Shown here one piece after another: positions 59,908-64,000 of a stretch of DNA of 64,000 nucleotides. Location: assembly GCF_030063245.1 (NCBI RefSeq), contig NZ_JASISR010000005.1, forward strand, positions 106,690-170,689, given 5' to 3'. The notes beneath the pieces were generated by a model. It searched no databases. It was not told the origin of the DNA and saw only the letters and a list, made by a program, of their open reading frames with translations. Origin of the DNA: Paenarthrobacter sp. PH39-S1 (lineage in GTDB: Bacteria > Actinomycetota > Actinomycetes > Actinomycetales > Micrococcaceae). A program made the position numbers and the translations under genes. Each line of letters begins with the position of its first letter. Position 1 is the first letter of the stretch.

Positions 59908-62100
59908 GTGACGGCCGAGAGCGGCTCCGTGGTCCAGCCATCATTGCTGCAGGGATTTGTGACACAGCATCAGACCCCGGATCCCTACAGTGCGGTGGTG
60001 CTGGCCGATCGGCTGCCCGTGGGCCGGGTTCTGATCGAATCATCCCTGCCGCACCTGGACCGGCTATTTGACTACAGCGTCCCTGCGGACCTCGCCGACA
60101 TTGCGCGGCCGGGAGTGCGTGTCAAAGTGCGGTTTGCCGGCCAGGACCTGAACGGATACCTCACGGAACGCGTGGCTTCCTCGGAAGGCACCAGGCTGAC
60201 GCCGCTGGGCAAGGTCTTCAGCGGTGTCCCCGTGCTCACACCGGCTGTGTTCCGGCTGGCCGAGGCAGTGGCAGCGCGCTATGCGGGCTCGGTGAGCGAC
60301 GTGTTGCGGGTTGCCATCCCTCCCCGCGTCGCCAAACTCGATAAGCAGTATCCGGGACCGCTGTCCGCTGAACCCAAGGTAACCGGCCCGCAGCCTGCTG
60401 GATCGACCGTACCCGGTGATCCCCGTAACGTCGTCACGGCAGCTGTCCCTGGAGAATCTGCAGCTCCTGATGTTCCTGCGGTTCCGACCCTTCCGGTGAC
60501 AACGCTTTTTCAGGGCTATCACAATGCGGACGCGTATCTCGGACATCTGGCCTCAGGCGGATCACCGCGCGGTGTGCTGTCCGCGCTGCAGGGCTTCGGC
60601 GCCCACTCCTGGCATCGGCAGCTCGCGCAGGCGATTGCCGGCTGCAGCATTTCGGGGCGCGGGGCCATCGCCGTTGTCCCGGATCAGCGTGATCTGCTGT
60701 TGCTTGAGCAGGCCGTCGCCGAAGTGCTTCCTGCCGATTCCTTCGTCCGGCTCACGGCCGAGGATGGACCCAGCGTGCGCTATCGGAACTTTCTCCGGGT
60801 CCTCAGCGGAGACGTGCGTGTGGTGCTAGGCACACGGTCAGCTGCCTTTGCCCCCGTCGCCGATCCGGGGTTGTTCTGCTGCTGGGACGACGGCGATGAT
60901 CTGCACGTAGAGCGCCGGGCTCCGTACCACCATGCCCGGGACGTGCTGCTGCTGCGGGCCGAGCAGGAGAATGCGGGCCTGCTGCTGGCAGGCCATACCC
61001 GCAGTACTGAAGCCCAACGCCTGCTTAACACCGGCTGGGCACAGCCCATTTACCCCGACCGGACGCTGTCCAGGGCCGTCACGGCCAGGGTGATCAGCAC
61101 GGCCGACAGCTTCGAGCAGGAACGTGATCCGCTGGCTTCGGTGGCCAGGCTCCCGCAGCGGGCCTGGCAGACCGCCAAAGAAGGCCTGAAACGCGGTCCG
61201 GTCCTGGTGCAGGTGGCGCGGGCCGGCTATGCCCCCAGCCTGGCCTGCCAGCGCTGCCGGGAAACGGCCCGCTGCGTAGTCTGCCGCGGACCGCTGATGG
61301 AGCTGCCGGCCCGGCACGGGCAAAGACCCGTGCTCCAGTGCCGCTGGTGCGCCTCTCCGGGGAACAACTACAGCTGTTCCACCTGCGGGTCGCGCGAACT
61401 GCGCAGGGTGGTTGTCGGCGCCGCCCGGACGGCAGAGGAACTTGGCAAGGCCTTTCCCGGCGTACCGGTGCTTTCCTCAGCCGGGGATCATGTGAAGGCA
61501 CATGTCCCAGACAAACCGGCACTGGTAGTGGCCACCGTGGGCGCAGAACCCCTGGCCCCAGAGGGCTATGCCGCGGCGCTCCTGCTTGACGGGGACACCC
61601 TGCTCCGGCGGGAGTCCTTGCGCGCCGGTGAGGATGCGCTGCGCCGCTGGTTCAATGCCAGCGCCCTGGTGCGTCCTGCCAAGGACGGCGGTGTAGTGGT
61701 GGTGACCGCGGAGGATTCCCAAGTGGTCGGCGCCTTGGTGCGGTGGGATCCCGCCGGCTACGCCGAGAGAGAGCTTGCATTGCGACTGGAGCTGGGACTG
61801 CCGCCGGCAGTCCGCATCGCATCCATCACCGGCCCGGAAGCAGCGGTCGGCGCGTTTGTCGGCCAACTCCGGCTGGCCTCGGAAATCCGGGTGGTGGGAC
61901 CGGCACCGGTGGCACCCGGCCTGCAAAGCCGCAGCATCCCGGGCTCGGATGAAGAGGGACAGTATCGGACGCTGCTGTTCTTCCCCTATGCCATCGCCTC
62001 GGCTGTCACCACCGCATTGCGCGCTCTCAAGGCGGCCAACGCTGCCAAGCGAAGCGGAGTACCTGTCCAGATCAGGTGTGACGGCCTGGATGTTCTCTAG
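59908..62100 (+). CDS. priA: Primosomal protein N' (PriA), actinobacterial type without ATPase motifs
   Basis: Recognises stalled forks for replication restart. 730 residues from GTG 59908 (AAGGAG 6 bases upstream; frame open to 59662). N-terminal DNA-binding domain: RVLIESSLPHLDRLFDYSVP, RPGVRVKVRFAGQDLNGYL. The zinc-binding Cys cluster is complete (CQRCRETARCVVCRGPL, LQCRWCASPGNNYSCSTCGS; about 444-495). The helicase motifs are not: where E. coli has a GSGKT Walker A this protein reads ALQGFGAHSWH, and the DEEH box is WDDGDD. GTRSAAFAP and YHHARDV are preserved. Such ATPase-less PriA is typical of actinobacteria. An insert of about 60 Pro/Val/Ala-rich residues (about 155-200) separates the domains. 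Confidence 0.93.
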   Translation: MTAESGSVVQPSLLQGFVTQHQTPDPYSAVVLADRLPVGRVLIESSLPHLDRLFDYSVPADLADIARPGVRVKVRFAGQDLNGYLTERVASSEGTRLTPLGKVFSGVPVLTPAVFRLAEAVAARYAGSVSDVLRVAIPPRVAKLDKQYPGPLSAEPKVTGPQPAGSTVPGDPRNVVTAAVPGESAAPDVPAVPTLPVTTLFQGYHNADAYLGHLASGGSPRGVLSALQGFGAHSWHRQLAQAIAGCSISGRGAIAVVPDQRDLLLLEQAVAEVLPADSFVRLTAEDGPSVRYRNFLRVLSGDVRVVLGTRSAAFAPVADPGLFCCWDDGDDLHVERRAPYHHARDVLLLRAEQENAGLLLAGHTRSTEAQRLLNTGWAQPIYPDRTLSRAVTARVISTADSFEQERDPLASVARLPQRAWQTAKEGLKRGPVLVQVARAGYAPSLACQRCRETARCVVCRGPLMELPARHGQRPVLQCRWCASPGNNYSCSTCGSRELRRVVVGAARTAEELGKAFPGVPVLSSAGDHVKAHVPDKPALVVATVGAEPLAPEGYAAALLLDGDTLLRRESLRAGEDALRRWFNASALVRPAKDGGVVVVTAEDSQVVGALVRWDPAGYAERELALRLELGLPPAVRIASITGPEAAVGAFVGQLRLASEIRVVGPAPVAPGLQSRSIPGSDEEGQYRTLLFFPYAIASAVTTALRALKAANAAKRSGVPVQIRCDGLDVL

Positions 62101-62672
62101 ACCCTCGTCGGCACAACCGCTGGGCGCATGGGAATCGCTCGCACATCTTGGTGCAGTGGCTTCGGTGACCGTCAATCGAGCGATGACGGAATTTGCCGCC
62201 ACCTCCCCGATGACTTCAAGCGGCACATTCCATGATCGGTCCAGCGGGTACATCTGGCGGGAACGGGCCAAACGGACGATCGAAAACCTGAGCACAGCGA
62301 GGGGGTGCCGCTTTCACCAAGATAAGACGGCGGCGGTGTCATACCCTCGACCAAGAGATACGCCGAAATCTGAGCGCCCGGGGACTTAGTCCCATTCGAG
62401 CGGTGCTGCGTCGTCGGGGTAGAGCCGGTCGAAACCGTTCGCGGTGGGCTGTCGGTCCGCTGGTGCCCAGTCCGGTGGACGCAGCCATTGCCGCCAAAGA
62501 TTGTTTCCCGCTCGTTTGGCGGCACCGTTGGCTGGTTGACAACGCCGTAGCCCGGGTCTTGAGCGCACTGGCCATCCCCGGAATCGCCGGTATCACGGAG
62601 CATCTGCGGATCCGTGCGAATAATACCGCCGGTCCCAGGACGGATCCCAAGGAGCACCGCTGTACGCGACCT
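62101..62672. other. Region between priA and the Tn3-family end, no gene recognised
   Basis: The open frames here (for example minus 62339-62704 and plus 62403-62681) show no family I recognise and have shadow-like composition. In relatives fmt often follows priA; no fmt sequence was seen, so it was either displaced by the transposon or lies elsewhere. Confidence 0.5.
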
Positions 62673-62710
62673 GGGGTCTGAGGAGGATCGGTACGGAAAT
62701 TCACGCTAAG
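62673..62710 (+). repeat. 38-bp terminal inverted repeat of a Tn3-family transposon
   Basis: Begins GGGGTCTGA and ends TTCACGCTAAG; it is exactly 38 bases long and agrees with the Tn3 end sequence at 28 of 38 positions by direct comparison, including both conserved ends. The tnpA reading frame begins 18-27 bases further. The opposite end is outside the window. Confidence 0.85.
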
Positions 62711-62737
62711 GGGTCCGGTGGCTGTTGAATGCGTGGC

Positions 62738-63795
62738 ATGGCGGTCGATTTTCTAAGTGATGAGCAGGCCGCAGGGTTCGGCAGATTCCCTGATGTGGTA
62801 TCGGCGGAGGACCTGGAACGCTTCTGTTGGTTGGATGATGCCGATCTGTCGGTAGTTGGTCGCCGCCGGGGGATGCACAACCGGCTGGGATTTGCTGTTC
62901 AACTGACAACGGTGCGGGTCGTGGGCCGGTTTCTGACGGATCCGCGGGCTGTTCCTTGGCCAGTGGTGGATTCCCTGGCCGGGCAGCTGGGCATTGCGGA
63001 TGCTTCCGTTGAGCACGCTGCGGAGATTTCCGCCGTTTATGGTGATATGGACTTTGCTGATCCGGTTAAGTATGAGGAGCTGATGCTTTTCCTTGCGGCC
63101 CGGGCGTGCGCCGGTTCACTACCGCACGGTCTTTCCTGCCTGCGTTGGCATCGGCGGCACCTTTTGGGGCCACCGCGGATGGTGCCCCAACGTTGGCGGC
63201 CCTGACAGCGTTGCCAAAGGTTTTGGACGGCCGTAAAAAGGACCCGAGCGAGGTTGATCTGTCCGGCCTGTCGCCGGCCTGGCAACGCCCAATCGGCACC
63301 GCAGGAGAGCTCGATCGCAGAGCGTACACGGTGGCGGTGATGGACGCCGTCCACAGGGCGCTGCGGCACAGGGACATCTTCGTTGTGGGCGGGCGCCGCT
63401 GGGGAGACCCCAGGGCGCGGTTGCTGAGCGACCCGGCGTGGCAGGCGACCAAGAACGAGACCTTGAGAGCACTCCAGCTGCCAGACGAGCCCACGGAACA
63501 CCTTGCCGGTGTCCGTCACAGCTTGGATGCCCGCTATCGTGAGGCGGCCGATCAGCTGGCCGATAATCCCGCGGTACGCATTGACGAGGCCGGCAAGGTC
63601 CATCTCTCGCCCCTGGAAGCCAAGACGATCCCAGAGTCCTTGACGCAGCTGCGGACGCCGGTGTCCGCAATGCTGCCGCGGGTGGACCTGCCCGATGTGC
63701 TGTTGGAAGTGCATTCGTGGACGGGGTTCCTCTCGGAATTCAGCCACGTTTCGGAGGCCTCCGCGCGGATGGGCCAGCTGGATGTCTCCGTAGCC
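62738..63795 (+). pseudogene. Tn3-family transposase TnpA, internally deleted, frameshifted and interrupted
   Basis: N-terminus MAVDFLSDEQAAGFGRF and the DUF4158 part (LTTVRVVGRFLTDPRAVPWPVVDSLAGQLG, DPVKYEELMLFLAARA) read in one frame from ATG 62738 or 62729. Near 63100 the homology jumps into another frame and a later part of the protein (RRFTTARSFLPALASAAPFGA, LDGRKKDPSEVDLSGLSPAWQRPIG, RDIFVVGGRRWGDPRARLL, then SEASARMGQLDVSVA). So roughly 250 residues are deleted with a frameshift. At about 63790 it is cut by another insertion sequence. The catalytic DDE domain is not in the window. Confidence 0.8.
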
Positions 63796-63855
63796 CTCTA
63801 CGTCAAGCTGGTTGTGAGCCACCCGGTTCTTTCATATTGATTGAAGGAGACAGCC

Positions 63856-64000
63856 ATGACAGTTGCTATCCAGGGGTATACCCGTGAGGAGATCCGTCAG
63901 TTCGTGCACGAGTACTATCTGCAGCCGCATGGGACCAAGGCCGCGTGGCTTGCCTCGCAGTCAGTGGCGGAATGGACGTTGCGGCGGTGGCGGAAGATGG
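63856..64000 (+). CDS. Transposase OrfA-like protein of an insertion sequence (partial, runs off the window)
   Basis: 48 codons visible from ATG 63856 with AAGGAGA 5 bases upstream. TVAIQGYTREEIRQFVHEYY followed by LQPHGTKAAWLASQSVAEWT and LRRWRKM fits the helix-turn-helix start of an IS3-type OrfA, where the protein binds the element's ends. The left end of this element lies between about 63790 (end of TnpA homology) and 63840; TGTGAGCCACCCGG at 63813 is a candidate terminus. Family is provisional because only the first 48 residues are visible. Confidence 0.55.
   Translation, partial: MTVAIQGYTREEIRQFVHEYYLQPHGTKAAWLASQSVAEWTLRRWRKM

Noticed and set aside
62101..62672. Possible fmt or other gene remnant behind priA
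   Set aside because: Translated all visible frames by eye; nothing resembles formyltransferase or another family, so no gene is called.

Overview
The window is a stretch of a high-GC actinobacterial chromosome. Gene content and order point to the Micrococcaceae (an Arthrobacter-like organism): pdxS ... pdxT-yebC-ruvCAB-yajC-secDF-relA, then hisS-aspS-rarA, rpsD-alaS-ruvX-mltG-aroE-aroC-aroK-aroB-efp-nusB, and pyrR-pyrB-pyrC-(Rv1382-like)-carA-carB-pyrF-mihF-gmk-rpoZ-coaBC-metK-priA. The last run matches the mycobacterial Rv1379-Rv1392 order gene for gene. Many starts are GTG or TTG, neighbouring genes often overlap by 1-8 bases (ATGA, GTGA, TAATG), and several -10 boxes of the TAnnnT type sit 6-7 bases from a start codon, which suggests leaderless transcripts. 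No rRNA, tRNA or CRISPR array was recognised.

Layout. 1-7.0 kb: tail of a membrane protein, pdxS with its terminator, then an accessory block (FAD monooxygenase, DUF4262 protein, and on the other strand an 896-residue fusion of asparagine synthetase B with a CofE-like F420-0:gamma-glutamyl-ligase-like domain) that separates pdxS from its partner pdxT. 7-16.6 kb: yebC, ruvC, ruvA, ruvB, yajC, secD, secF and the (p)ppGpp synthetase/hydrolase gene. 16.6-20 kb, minus strand: orphan AbiEi-like protein, DUF349 protein, membrane-anchored cyclophilin. 20-26.9 kb: hisS, aspS, two small minus-strand genes (one STAS-like), an acVLRF1-type peptidyl-tRNA hydrolase divergent from rarA. 26.9-32.6 kb: an accessory, decaying region between rarA and rpsD with an IS982-like relic, a frameshifted IS701-family element with clear ends, an ABC-ATPase stump, an intact CBS-protein/ArsB-NhaD-type permease pair, and remnants of an integrase, a short-chain dehydrogenase and a membrane protein. 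32.6-44.3 kb: rpsD to nusB (translation, Holliday-junction, cell wall and shikimate genes). 44.5-46.4 kb: PrsW protease, a small unknown gene and a truncated dehydrogenase. 46.5-55.6 kb: pyrimidine operon preceded by a match to the PyrR RNA-binding consensus. 55.8-62.1 kb: mihF to priA. 62.1-64 kb: a Tn3-family transposon end (38-bp inverted repeat), a decayed tnpA, and a second insertion sequence inside it that runs off the window.

How the genes fit together. Most of the window is housekeeping: vitamin B6 synthesis (PdxS/PdxT), recombination and branch migration (RuvABC, RuvX, RarA, PriA), protein export (YajC/SecDF), stringent response, aminoacyl-tRNA synthesis, chorismate precursors, translation factors and UMP synthesis. 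The most unusual items are the AsnB-CofE-like fusion inside the pdxS/pdxT locus, and a 66-bp palindromic intergenic repeat present in two copies, each directly behind a stop codon (hisS and pyrF), whose outer arms differ between copies but keep base pairing. Short in-frame tandem repeats (often 12-15 bp) recur in the unconserved tails of several housekeeping proteins.

Limits: all family assignments come from motifs and gene order read by eye; no searches or folding were run. Start codons are choices based on ribosome binding sites, conserved N-termini and overlaps, and are flagged where uncertain.
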